From contig SJRY01000012.1 in the NCBI GenBank assembly GCA_011319805.1, forward strand, positions 1 through 29,694: DNA of 29,694 nt, read 5' to 3'. Within the stretch, counting starts at the first letter, position 1; every line of letters starts with the position of its first letter. The stretch comes from Macrocybe gigantea (Eukaryota; Basidiomycota; Agaricomycetes; Agaricales; Callistosporiaceae). Below, in pieces: positions 1 to 10,029 of the stretch. The notes under the pieces were generated by a model. That model was not told the origin of the DNA. It ran no database searches and saw only the letters and a program-made list of their open reading frames with translations. A program made the position numbers and the translations under genes.

Positions 1-828
1 GCAACTTCGTCGCGTCTTCGGGCCTCGAGTCGTACAAAGCACGGGTTTTCATCGTCCTCGCGCGAGGCAACGACAATTGTTTTTTGCAGGATAGCTTCGC
101 GACCTATGCCCGCAGCTCGCTACCCTTCGTCTCCGATGCCCATCGCATCGTTCAAGATTACAGATCGTGTTCCAGGGTATCCACAGTCGACGAATCTACG
201 AAAGCACTGTGATCAAGGACTTGATGGGCCTTGATGACCTCTACCATGCAATGACTTTGAACCATGTCGCGCGGCGTGCCTCGGAGGCCCAAGGCATCGC
301 ACTACTCACGCTGTACATAAGAGCTTTTCACGCCCATCCAGCCTACAATTGCAGGCGGTGGGTGATAGTGTCCAACAAGCCTGGATGAGCAGCCTGCTTG
401 ACGCATTCAAGCTAACGTGCAGGAGGGAAGAATCACATGGACACATCCCTATATGCTGGGGCATTCTCACTGCTGCACTGGTTTGACATTAGGTAGGAGA
501 TCTGTTTCGATCTATTATAATTCGCGTTTTAAATGCAACACGGACAGAACGTTCGCAATATCTTTATCTTTTCCTTCACGCACGCAGCATCTTATCAGCT
601 TCAGTTCGGCTTAACGAGATCGGTCCATATGGGTCACAACAGGTTTTGCTGCACGTAGTGAAACCACTAATAGACGAGCACATGGCTAGGTGCAAGGACC
701 TGCGCTCAGGTTATGGACGACCGTCTGATTTTGACGAGATGGAGTATGGTCCTGCCAATACATGGCCGCTCGGAGATATTTTATCTACTCGCCATGACTT
801 GCAGCACTCACGCATATTCAATAGTTGA
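1..828 (+). CDS. ureF: Urease accessory protein UreF, 3' part, with apparent -1 frameshifts
   Basis: UreF helps load nickel into urease, working with UreD and UreG in the cytosol. The reading starts mid-gene with the conserved stretch NFVASSGLESY, then YARSSLPFVSDAHR, then DLYHAMTLNHVARRASEAQG, and ends with VVKPLIDEHMARCKDL...WPLGDILSTRHDLQHSR before a TGA at 826-828. Inferred exons are 1-44, 90-492 and 548-828; both introns have GT..AG ends. The start lies outside the window. The middle exon is not one open frame. The family pattern runs through it only if one base is missing near 203-210 (least certain), near 341-349, and at 480-482, where CTGGTTTG appears in place of a codon-preserving GGG run. 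So this is either a decaying copy or sequence with single-base errors. It faces eIF3f tail to tail, 90 bp apart. Confidence 0.82.
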
Positions 829-918
829 AAAGCGCGAATATCCTCACGCGTTTCTCTAACTTAGCTTCTTATCATAGTAGGGTGCCAGATACCCAACATC
901 GTATAGGATTGGTTTTTT

Positions 919-2124
919 TTACGAAGCAGAAACTAAGGCTAATCGAGACGATACTTCTGCTTGTGATCGTGCAAGGTTGCCGACGTAAGAAATCATCAAT
1001 AGATCCTAAGAGAGTGATGGCGTCAACGGACGGCGTCATACCAGATAAGACACCGCAAGTCCTTACCTGAAGACTCGAACTGAAACCACCCTTTTCTATG
1101 TCGTCGGTGCTTGCGCCAAGGGTATCCATCAAGTAACGCCCCACCGCTGGGTCGCCTTTTCTCTCTCCCGCCAACACTGCCCGAACATAGTCTAGTACGC
1201 GCTGCAGCATTTCTGTAACTGTTTGCAATGACTGTTCAAGGAGTTCTAAATCGGAGATAGGCTGATTTAACGTTGATGTCGAGGAATTTGCGGTGTTGAC
1301 GAGCAAATCAACTGATTACAGAAGGAAAAAAAAAAGAAGGGTATGTTAGGCAGATGACCGGGGAGTCTTTTAGACAAAAACGCACTTCCGCTATGTTCAG
1401 TATCATGTAGACGGAGCTCTACTGGTACAGGGACGAATACGCAGTTTTCAGGTTTTGGAAAAACACCAACAGGCGAGCTGAAATTCAGGGCTGAGCCTCT
1501 CAGAATCGTGACAGTGTTATGAGAATACTCACCTGACATATGCTTTTACACCAGCTTCCCCCTCCGTGCCTGTGTTGACGGCAATGTGAACGGCCGGGAA
1601 TGGTGCTGTATCTTGCGAGTAAAAATTTTGGATGAGCGCCGAGTACGTATTGAGATTTGATCCCGTCGAGTACCTGCAGTCTTCAATCTACCCTCACCGA
1701 GTGAAAGCATGGTCACCGAGACTCACCATCCCACGATGACCTCTTTCGGGTTCACCTTGTGGTGAAGTTCGTACATTGTTTTGTGATAATCCATGTCCAC
1801 CGCGACTTGTTCGGCCGTCTCGCTGTGCAGCACGGCAAACGACGACCGAATCTCGACTTCATTTTCTGTGCGCGTGCCCAGAAGCGTTCCAATCACGCGG
1901 TCTTGTCGATCTGTCCGTCGAAGGTAGTGATCGAGGATGGAGAACAGCGCTACGGGTTGGATGATCACGTTCGACGGTATGCGGCTGTCCAGGGAACAGG
2001 TGTAGATCGGCATCCGTACAGAGCGCGCAAAAAATAAGGGAAATATCACGACTTACATTCCGCTTGAAGAGGCAGACGGGTTGCTTTGGACATGGATCGC
2101 AGAAGACGACGGTCCCAAGGACAT
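919..2124 (-). CDS. Translation initiation factor eIF3 subunit F (MPN domain)
   Basis: This is a subunit of the cytosolic eIF3 complex that supports 40S recruitment of mRNA. Six exons join cleanly: 2124-2057, 1984-1727, 1673-1533, 1477-1386, 1311-1067 and 1005-919, giving 296 residues, the usual size. The protein opens [10 protein letters not shown], then has the MPN core ([34 protein letters not shown]). The C-terminal helix ends with [20 protein letters not shown]. The catalytic H-x-H of active JAMM peptidases is absent: after VGWY the sequence reads STGSN, so this is a non-catalytic MPN domain, as is known for eIF3f. The start codon at 2124 was chosen because it precedes a GT..AG intron that keeps the frame into the MPN domain. 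It is divergent from TOM7, with 158 bp between the two start codons. Confidence 0.95.
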
Positions 2125-2282
2125 TTTTTTTGGACGTGCTGATTGCAGCGCTTAAGCAGCAATGAGTGTCCAAAAAAAGTTGGTCCCACCTCTCGGCGTT
2201 TGCCGCACCACCTCACATACCACCTCCCACCACTGCGACCTGTTTTTTTTTTTAAAAAAAAAAAGCTTCAATACACCAAAAA
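2125..2282. promoter_or_regulatory. Bidirectional promoter with T11A11 tract between eIF3f and TOM7
   Basis: Only 158 bp separate the two divergent start codons. The gap holds a perfect palindrome of eleven T (2243-2253) followed by eleven A (2254-2264), ending 18 bp before the TOM7 start. It also contains part of an inverted pair, TTTTTTTGGAC near 2125-2135 and GTCCAAAAAAA at 2167-2177. Poly(dA:dT) tracts are known to exclude nucleosomes in fungal promoters; that role here is inferred. I see no TATA box. Confidence 0.55.
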
Positions 2283-2618
2283 ATGCCCTCAGAAGAGGCC
2301 AAGGTCGGTTCTGTTCTTTATCTTGCAACCAAATCTTGCTGATGATTTCCGGCTTCTCAGGAACGAATCGCAAAGGTTGTCGAAGTCGGCCGCGTATGTC
2401 GTGTTTTCTCGTGTTCCTAGTCTCACATTGTCCTCTAAAGAACGAGCTTTCACGGTCCAGACTATCCTCCATTATGGCTGGATACCTTTAATTATCTACG
2501 TTGGCTACACGCGCAGCAACCCTCAGCCGTCGTTAATCAAGTGCGTGTTGGTGTCGTTCTCCTTTGTATCTTGCATTGATTTGCCACGTCGGACAGGCTC
2601 ATTAGCCCGCTTGCATGA
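2283..2618 (+). CDS. tom7: Mitochondrial import receptor subunit TOM7
   Basis: TOM7 is a small outer-membrane protein that modulates assembly of the TOM translocase. Four exons, 2283-2303, 2361-2393, 2461-2540 and 2597-2618, encode 51 residues. The protein starts MPSEEAKERIAKVVEVGR; the membrane segment follows (HYGWIPLIIYVGYTR), then SNPQPSLIKLISPLA. The family hallmark is a short acidic or basic N-terminus, one hydrophobic segment with GW-P, and a conserved proline-rich tail, all present. The introns are 57, 67 and 56 nt with GT..AG ends, and the frame is kept through each. No exon is longer than 80 nt, so a simple open-frame search would miss the gene. Confidence 0.93.
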
Positions 2619-3024
2619 CACGGTCACGTCGCCGAGCTGTATATGTACACTTAATGCACTAGACAAAATGAGAGACATGCATCGCTTTTTTACTTGCGGT
2701 TTGTTGTGCGAAGAGTTTGGGTTTCTCATGGGTCAGGTGAGCCGCATGCCTTCTCTCGACTCTCATCCCACCGAAACGTGTTGGACAATGATTATACATG
2801 TCGTGGCGGTACACATCGTACCCGGAATGCACCGCGAAGTAGCCGTCTGGATGGGCTGGTTTAACGTGCGTGTCATATTGAAGACATGACAAGGCCAGAT
2901 ATGAGCCACTATTCCGAAAATTCTACAATACTGAATACAGTCTGGTATGCTAGAGCGCTAAACGTATTCCTTTGTACAGATAACCTAAAGAATGCAAAGC
3001 AATGCGAACATAAAAAAGGCAGCA
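2619..3024. other. Convergent spacer between TOM7 and the RING ligase, no gene seen
   Basis: These 406 bp lie between two gene ends. They hold short open frames on both strands but no conserved protein motif, no RNA-gene signature and no obvious repeat. They probably contain the two 3' UTRs. Confidence 0.5.
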
Positions 3025-4594
3025 TCAGAGGTATATTCTGCGCAAGTCCGACGCGCTCGTGATGCGCTTGCAGATGGGACAGAGCTTGGTTGAGCCTAGA
3101 CAACGAAGCCAGCATTCCCGACAGCAAGTGTGCCAACAGCCTGTCGATGTCGTGGGTTCCGAATACGGATCCAAACATATTCGGCATGTCAGCGACGACG
3201 CCCGCAGCGATTCCTGTTGAGCAAAGATTAGACAATTCAGTCAATAATGTTCCCTAGCAAAGAACGTATCGTCCTGACCAATTGCTCCACTTTCATTTCC
3301 AGCGCGCTGATCAGAGTCGCTTTGTCGCCCCGCCGCCGGGCGACCTGGATGGCGATGTCGGTCTTGTCGTCATCGCCGTGAGGGGGGTCTGTGTCCGCCT
3401 TCGCGCTGGACCGGCTAGGATGTTCGCTTGCAGACCGCGATCTGGGATTCTTGCCCTCTGCGACCAGATCTCGGAGTGTCTTCTGTTCCTGCTGCGCCTC
3501 GTCCTCCCCGTCAACTTCAATTTCGACTTCTACGTCTTCGTCTATGAGGACGTCAGGCAGGTCGACGGGCAATATGTCACCCTCGGTAAATTGAGCATCC
3601 CCAAATGCATCATCGTCGCCGTCCACGTCTATTACATCGTCCACATCTTGTTCGTTACGGTTTCGTGTGTGAAAGCCCGTTCCTGAATGGACATTAATAT
3701 TGAGAGCGGTAAATTGAGACAATTGTGAAGTTCACCTCTGACATCCCCAACATCGCCGGCGACGTCGTCTGGGTACTCGTGCATTTCAAGATCGATATTC
3801 TGTCGTAGCTCTTGTTCTCTTCTCTCTTCCTCCAGCCTCCGACTCTCGTTGGCCAAACAGGCGTCGACATGGGCGTCCAGAACGTCCTGATCTCCTCTCA
3901 CTGCGACCAAACACACTGGACAGACAATCTCCGAAGCTCTAAGCGCACTGTCAATCCCCTCGTCTTCTTCCCGCGCCATGTCTCGCAAGCGCGCGTGACG
4001 TTGCCTCCGCCGACGGTTGATGCTTTGTATTGCCTTTCCGGCCTGTCCGAGGGAATCAGACGCATTTCGAGATGTAAGAGATTGTCTGGCTTTGATGGCG
4101 GAGCGTCTGGTCCGTGAGCTGGAGCTAGATCTAACAGGTTGTGAATTTGAAGACCTTTCAATACTCATGTTCCTCATCGGTTGAGACATGTATTCTGGAC
4201 ACACCCATTATTAGTCTCAGTGAGGATGCAATCGGTCGATCCTACGTTTCTGATAATTTCTTCCAGCCGTTCGGACTCGAGTTCTGAATGAACGCCCAGC
4301 AACCGGAGGGGAATGCGTTCGCCGCAGACTGGACATGGGCGAGTTTCCGCGCGTTTCGCTGCAAGAGTTCAGATGATGAGTGTAAAGGCAGCACCGAGAA
4401 GGACTAACGCTTTTTTGGCTTGGGCAATCCTTGAGTTACGTGCGATAAAGAGGACGAGCTCGTTCGGAGTTGTTCATAATGTCGTTTCCTTTGGCTGAGG
4501 TCATTTCTTGATCGAAATCGAGCATAAAATTAGCCGAGTCCATGAAATCGGCGTGCGGTTCACCAACTTGCCTGGTTCGATTGGTGACGGCCAT
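3025..4594 (-). CDS. RNF220-like E3 ubiquitin ligase (zinc fingers plus C-terminal RING)
   Basis: This is a predicted ubiquitin ligase of 420 residues from six exons: 4594-4572, 4506-4409, 4358-4205, 4130-3736, 3682-3279 and 3213-3025. Near the N-terminus is a CPVC motif (TRPCPVCGERIPLRLLGVHSELE), and mid-protein a CPVC..H..C finger (CPVCLVAVRGDQDVLDAHVD). An acidic stretch and a short coiled segment follow. The C-terminus is a RING of pattern C-x2-C-x12-C-x-H-x2-C-x2-C-x10-C-x2-C, ending KRITSASDLRRIYL. The combination of CWHxxCxECWLRxLGxxKLCP with the final DLRRIYL is typical of the RNF220 family. Intron 1 (4571-4507) is GC..AG. An in-frame ATG at 4726 could extend the N-terminus by 44 residues; I prefer 4594 for its good context (AGCTATGGC). 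Substrates are unknown. Confidence 0.85.
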
Positions 4595-4927
4595 AGCTGG
4601 GGCCTTGGACTGCGGAATATATTGTGCAGGAGCAATTGGTGGAACGTGACGTGCACGGAGCGGCGAAGGGAAGCAAATAACCGGATGGATTGAGAAAAGC
4701 AGAGTTGGATGAGGACTTTGCACCATTTCACCGAAAATTCAAAAAAGGAATTCACGTGATCAGGCACGGATCCGCCCAATTCGGGACACTGGCGGCTGGC
4801 GACCTGTTCCGAGGCTCAAAAAAAAAGTTGTCAAGACCGCCAAACACTTCTTCCTTCTTCATCTCGTACTTAAGAGCCATCCTTATCTCAGTCTCTAATT
4901 CCTTGTATATAACATCCTTTGGACAAA
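4595..4927. promoter_or_regulatory. Divergent promoter of RING ligase and cytochrome c
   Basis: This 333-bp spacer contains an E-box-type CACGTG at 4753-4758 and a TATATAA at 4906-4912, only 16 bp before the cytochrome c start. That distance is short for a TATA box, so the second site may be coincidental. A pyrimidine-rich run (TTCTTCCTTCTTC) lies at about 4850-4862. Regulation is inferred from position only. Confidence 0.4.
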
Positions 4928-5489
4928 ATGGGCTACTCCGCTGGTACGTCCTCCATGAGCAGTTGCAGGGTGGCCAAAAATTTCATGCCCGCCACGCATG
5001 TAGGTGACGCTAGCAAGGGTGCTTCCCTCTTCAAGACCCGTTGCGCGCAGTGCCACACCCTCGGCGCTGGCGAGGCTCACAAGGTCGGCCCCAACCTCCA
5101 TGGGTGTGTCCTCTTTTCAACACTTCACGTCAAACGCCATCTCTGACCCTGATGGTGCGCATCCGCAGTGTCTTTGGCCGAAAAACCGGACAGGCAGAGG
5201 GTTTTTCGTACACTGCCGCCAACGTCAACAAAGGCGTTGTCTGGGATGAGCACACACTCTTCGAGTATCTCGAGAACCCCAAAAAGGTCAGTTGACGCCA
5301 TGCAATGTTGCCCAACAGTGTTCATTGTGTCTCTGCAGTACATCCCCGGCACCAAGATGGCCTTTGCTGGCTTGAAGAAGGAAAAGGACAGGAACGATCT
5401 CATCACCCACTTGAAGGAAGCTGTATGTCTATTTCGTTCACCGGCTCAGTCATTCTATCGCTCAATTGCAATTTCCCCAGACGGCTTAG
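4928..5489 (+). CDS. Cytochrome c
   Basis: This is the soluble electron carrier of the mitochondrial intermembrane space, passing electrons from complex III to complex IV. Five exons, 4928-4943, 5004-5103, 5169-5286, 5339-5422 and 5481-5489, encode 108 residues, standard for fungi. The haem attachment motif CAQCH (in [11 protein letters not shown]) and the axial methionine region ([13 protein letters not shown]) are both present, and the protein ends LKEATA. The first exon is 16 nt and the last is 9 nt (two codons plus stop), so both are easily missed. All splice sites are GT..AG with consistent phase. It converges on the SET gene with a 131-bp gap. Confidence 0.97.
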
Positions 5490-5620
5490 AATGCTTTCGT
5501 CGTCTTCTTTCATGACTGGACGGAATTCATTGCATACCTAATTACTATCGAAAATAATAACCGTCTGTTGTCATAAATGACGACTTCACATCTTGTGCGA
5601 TGACGTCATGTAAATGACTT

Positions 5621-7071
5621 TTAGTCTGTTATGACGAGTTCTATGCCCTTTGCGCGCGCTGTCTCCACCGCCAATCGTTCCTTGTCCTGCGCAAATCGCA
5701 TAATGGAATGCAAAATGTCGCGTTGACCTAGCAGAAAAAGGGATTTTGTGTCGTGTACATTCCAATTGTTATGTTCTCCTCACCTTCGATGTAGTGTTCG
5801 AACATTGAGGAAACTTCTGGGCGGACTCCGTCCTTTGTGGCAACCAACGAGAATTTGCTCAGCAAGCCGTCCACCATTTCCATCAACGCGCCAGCCGCAT
5901 CCAGATCGTCCTCGTATGTCAGTGATTCTGCGTTGTCGGCCACAGACTGGACAATCTCGTTCCACAGTCCGTCGACGCCGCCCAAATTTCGACCGACTTC
6001 CCATTGCTTCCCGTTAATTCCGCCGATCTTCAACACGATCGTGTCATCAGGGTTGTTTGGAAGGGAGAAGCCATATCCAAGAATGAGTTCGGAATTCGGT
6101 TTGGGACCATAGTTATTGAAGACTTCTTGTCCTGCTTCCGTCCGCTGGCGGACCATTAATGAGATATTCGGAACATCTGCTGCTTTGGCGTCTCTGTTGT
6201 CGGCGTACGATGCGACCCATGAAACTGGGTAGCCTCTGGCGTGATTCAGAGCATCCAGCCCAGGTAGCAGAATTGGATCGGCCGATGGAGACGAGGACAT
6301 CTGGTTCAAAAGAGTAGAAGGAAATGACCTCGAGGACAAGTGACTGGCGGCAGCAAGGTAAATGTCCCTGGTTAACGATCCCAGTCAAGTCAACGTCAGC
6401 GAACGGGACAATGTCTTCTGACCATGAATATTTATCGCCCCATTCCTGGTTGACACTCGATATCGCGGCCTGGCATTGACTCCATTCGGACTGCCACTCC
6501 GTCTTTCGGTCTAGCGTCGATCTGTAAAGATTCGTTCCTTTGAACAATTCCAACTCTGCCTCTGTAAAATGCAGCGAAGTCCGTAGTTGCGATCGAGACG
6601 GGAGCGTGTTCAGGTATGGGCGATGGACGAGATCGACGCTTTCTCTTGAATCTGAGTCATCCTAGTGATGGCGGTGAGAGAAAGCGAACGGAGAACCTTG
6701 CATCTTGATTCGGAATTATCCAGTGTAGGCAGATGTAGGTGCAGATCCACTGCCGTCCAGACCACGTCGTGGACGCGTCGAAGCCATCCAGCACTGAAAG
6801 CACCGATTTCTTGGCCGAGCGCTCTGTGATGATCAACGCGGAAGGGCAGGTCACTATGGTCGAGTCGCTTTCAATCGCGTCCTCCGCGATCAGTGACATG
6901 CCAGAACCAACTAAGAAGTCGCACATCGGGAATGAACAAGTTATGCTCCGACAAGAAAGACATGTCTGCACCTTCCGCAAAGCGAACGTTCGGGTGCAGT
7001 CCTCCGTTGTGTCTTGCTAACCATTGCCTAAACTCGACAGCGGATGGTGGTTCGTTTTTTGATGGAGACAT
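5621..7071 (-). CDS. SET-domain protein lysine methyltransferase, SETD3/RKM (Rubisco LSMT-like) type
   Basis: This is a predicted S-adenosylmethionine-dependent lysine methyltransferase; the substrate cannot be read from sequence. Five exons, 7071-6972, 6910-6697, 6644-6423, 6367-5784 and 5727-5621, give 408 residues. The SET signature parts are split as in this class: GSGMSLIAED near residue 35, LDALNH near 217-221, and GQEVFNNYGPKPNSELILGYG near 258-276. A helical C-terminal region follows. The intron between exons 2 and 3 is the least certain; the acceptor at 6645 was chosen because it alone keeps frame into ESVDLVHRPYLNTLP. The start at 7071 (MSPSKNEPPSAVEF) was preferred over an in-frame ATG 30 bp upstream. 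Confidence 0.88.
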
Positions 7072-7245
7072 GTTTACCGTGGACAGTATCACGTAACGCA
7101 TTTAAACCGACGCAATTGCCTCACAGCGCCCCTATCCACGTTACCACCACGCCTTTCCAGCTTGTTCTTGATCTTTCAGTTCTGTCCCTAAATTTATTGA
7201 TGGACATTCTATACTAACAATCTCGTTTTCCGTCTCTCCGTTCAG

Positions 7246-9143
7246 TGCTCCCCGCCAAATTTATTGACGAGTGCATTCAATTTGCCAAGAGCTACGAGAG
7301 GCTCAGAGTTCTGTTGGCCAGGACGCTACTTCCTACACCCCCGATCCGCACGCTGTCTCCAATGCGGAGGCGCAGTCTTACTATGCAGGCTCGCATTCGG
7401 AGCCCACGTTGCTTTACCGAACGGGCAAAGAGCAGTGGTACCCGCCCAGCGGACCTGAGGCCCAGCGCCGTTTGAAGGAGCTGTGCGAAGTCTTCACCCA
7501 TCCGATTACGAAGGTCTGGAACCGTGACTTGGCATGGAAAGTTGTCAACATCATGGATGTCCACGCGATCAGTCATAATGTTCCACTCGTATCGTAGAGT
7601 TTGCTGACTAGGATCTCTAGATACGTTTTACGACAATAGACGTCGTTCGTTTTAAGAAAGTCCCGGTCGACGAAGCGCCTGAGAATGAAGAAGACGTCGA
7701 GGGTGAAGAAGAGGCCGAGGACAAAGAAACGGTCGAGGCTAAGAAACCGGTCATCGGCCGTGTCACCATCTGGGTTGGCGTCTTCCCCGAATCTACCTCC
7801 GCTACGGCTGCCCACGATGCGGCCCAGGACGTCCTAGCCCTTCTCAAGGACCACCGGATCACCGACGTCGACATCGACTACCGCGAATCCTTCTACATGC
7901 GAGAGGCCGGTCCTCGACTTCTCCAACCCGTCGATGACCTGGACCCACTCGTTGACGTCGTTAGTCCCTTCACTCCCGCCCTCTGCCTTCCCATCTCTAC
8001 CAGGGCCAGGCCCAACGTCCAGGGGACGATGGCCCTCTACCTCGTAGAAGGTGGCGGCAGCAACAAACTCTTGGGCCTTTCGTCCCGTCACGTCCTCATT
8101 GGGCCAAAGGAAGCCAATATCGACTACGTTTGCCGCCCCAGTGCGCCCTCCAGAGACGTCCTGCTTCTCGGTAAGGGAGCATTCACCAACCTCACCGATT
8201 CGATCAAACGCAGGATCGGACGATACGGCATCATGGTAAAGCGCTGGAGGAAACAGATTGAAGGGCTCGTAGAGAGGGAGACGGGCACCAACGCTGTCGA
8301 CGCTGAGAAGGCAAAGGACGCCCGGACCGAGACTCAGAGGTTGCTGAACAAGGCCGAGAACGCGATGGAGGCACTTGCAGCATTGCTCAGTAGGGTCAAC
8401 AAGGACTGGAAAAAGCTCGACAACCGCGTCCTTGGCAAAGTCCTTTGCTCCCCAGCCATCAATCTCCGCGTCGGTGAACATCGCTTCACAGAAGACTGGG
8501 GAATTTTCCAGGTCGACCGGGACAAGCTCGGTAACGGCTTTCAAGGCAATAAGTTAGACCTCGGTGCGCTTTGACCATCAGCCATCCGACCAAGACCGTC
8601 TACTAACCAACCTGATTTTTTTTTTTTGGTATACATCTAGGAACAAAGCTGATGCCCGACGAGTTCACGATCAAATGTTTCCCTCGCGGAGACGCCAACT
8701 GGCAGTTCGAGTATCCCCATGATCGACTGCTTCCACTTATTGGCACCATAACCGACGAACTGATGCGCACCCCCGACATGTGGGACTCGGCCGGCGAACC
8801 GTGCTTGTTGGTCGTCAAGAACGGCAATGCCACTGGTACCACCCTTGGCCGCGCGAACGGCGTCTTCTCCATCGTTCGCGACTACTTCACCGACATGTCA
8901 GTCAACCAGACCTCCATGGAGTGGGGGATAATCAACTACGACTGCAAGGCGGACGTCTTTTCGGAACCTGGCGATTCGGGCTCGATAATCGTCGACATTC
9001 GTGGCCGTATCGGTGGCATGCTCACGGGCGGTTCCGGTAAGATCAAGCCCTCCGATATGACCTATGCCACCCCGTTCTGGTGGCTCCTCCAGTGCATCAA
9101 GACCAACGGGTTCCCCAACGCGCACCTCGACGTCCCCACTTAA
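7246..9143 (+). CDS. Trypsin-like serine protease fold protein, 5' end unresolved
   Basis: Three blocks join in frame: an exon ending at 7558, then 7621-8563, then 8641-9143 (TAA). The protein contains a plausible chymotrypsin-type triad: His in LSSRHVLIGP (codon 8089-8091), Asp in TEDWGIFQVD (8494-8496) and Ser in EPGDSGSIIVD (8976-8978). The GDSGS context and the late GRIGGMLTGG strand fit that fold. No signal peptide is visible. I recall similar proteins as multicopy in mushroom genomes, function unknown. The start is a problem: a strong branch site and acceptor end at 7245, but no ATG leads into the conserved frame (SVGQDATSYTPDPHAV). One frame reads FIDECIQFAKSYERLR and another reads REAQSSVGQD immediately after, suggesting a lost base near 7308. 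Confidence 0.72.
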
Positions 9144-10029
9144 GCATCTCGACATCGACAGCGACAACGACATCATCAAAGACCTTCTCCATGGCGTGGT
9201 GGTCATGCCCCTTCCCATCCTTCTTGACTTTCGTGGTAGTGTGGATGAGATGACTGGATGGAATATCGACGACGGAATCAGGGGCGCAAAGTGTAAAGGA
9301 CTGAGCGAAGATGAGGACGTGTTAAGGATGTAAGGCCAGCAGCATATCGTGCCTTGACTCAGGCGTACACAGTTCATCGACTTAGCAGTGACGAGAAGCG
9401 TGCTCGCGTACACGCTGTGACATCCAATTTTAGCAAGACTCGCTGTTTGTTCATGTTCGTGACTTCAACTGAACTGGAAGGGAAAAAAATCTACGTCTAG
9501 TGCATTCTAAACAGCCTCTGAATCACCGAAAATTAGGTAGGGAACCCGCGTAGAGATGAATAAAAATTCCGGAGATCGTGTATCTGCATCGCCAGGGGCC
9601 CCGTCGGGCTCGGATTCAGTTATCTGGTCGAGACTGCTCCTGTCGTGAGTATCTCCCATTGCTAATGGTAGAATGCTTTGTGATCTCATCCTTAATACAG
9701 TGAGAATGCGATGCTTTATCTAACTGAGACATCGGTATATATCTATGAACAGGCAAAATGTCCGACAACTCTCCGAGAGACGTCGAAACTCCCAATTCCG
9801 TGGACGATTTGACTCATATGACCTGAGAAATGGGGGTAACTCTCACTTATTGCTGTGGTTTTAGCGCGTTCATCACCAGCAAGTTCTTTCGCCTATGTGG
9901 TCCATCGGCGAATTCTCCTTAAAGTATCAATTTTTTTTTCAGTTTCAGGGCTATTGCAGGCTATAAAGGCACTCTGGACTTGCGTCTTATCTCGTTCGCG
10001 GTTCCCCGCGCCGTTTGTTCCAACACGCC
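9144..10029. other. Spacer upstream of the sugar transporter, with TATA box
   Basis: These 886 bp hold the protease 3' UTR and the transporter promoter. A TATAAA at 9962-9967 lies 68 bp before the transporter start. Farther up, an ATG at 9758 opens a 22-codon frame (MSDNSPRDVETPNSVDDLTH, stop soon after), preceded by TATATAT near 9736. I see no other coding signal, and the stretch 9144-9700 holds nothing I can name. Confidence 0.5.
9962..9967 (+). promoter_or_regulatory. TATA box of the sugar transporter
   Basis: TATAAA lies 68 bp before the chosen ATG at 10030, about the same distance as in the two chitinase genes of this window (65 bp). Confidence 0.5.

Noticed and set aside
2143..2889. 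248-codon open frame over TOM7
   Set aside because: It runs through introns and exons of TOM7 in a wrong frame; the spliced TOM7 model explains the conserved sequence.
5601..5608. TGACGTCA (CRE/ATF-like site)
   Set aside because: It lies between two convergent gene ends, where a promoter role is unlikely; probably chance.
7834..8544. 236-codon open frame on the - strand
   Set aside because: It is the antisense shadow of the protease exon 7621-8563, whose own strand carries the catalytic motifs.
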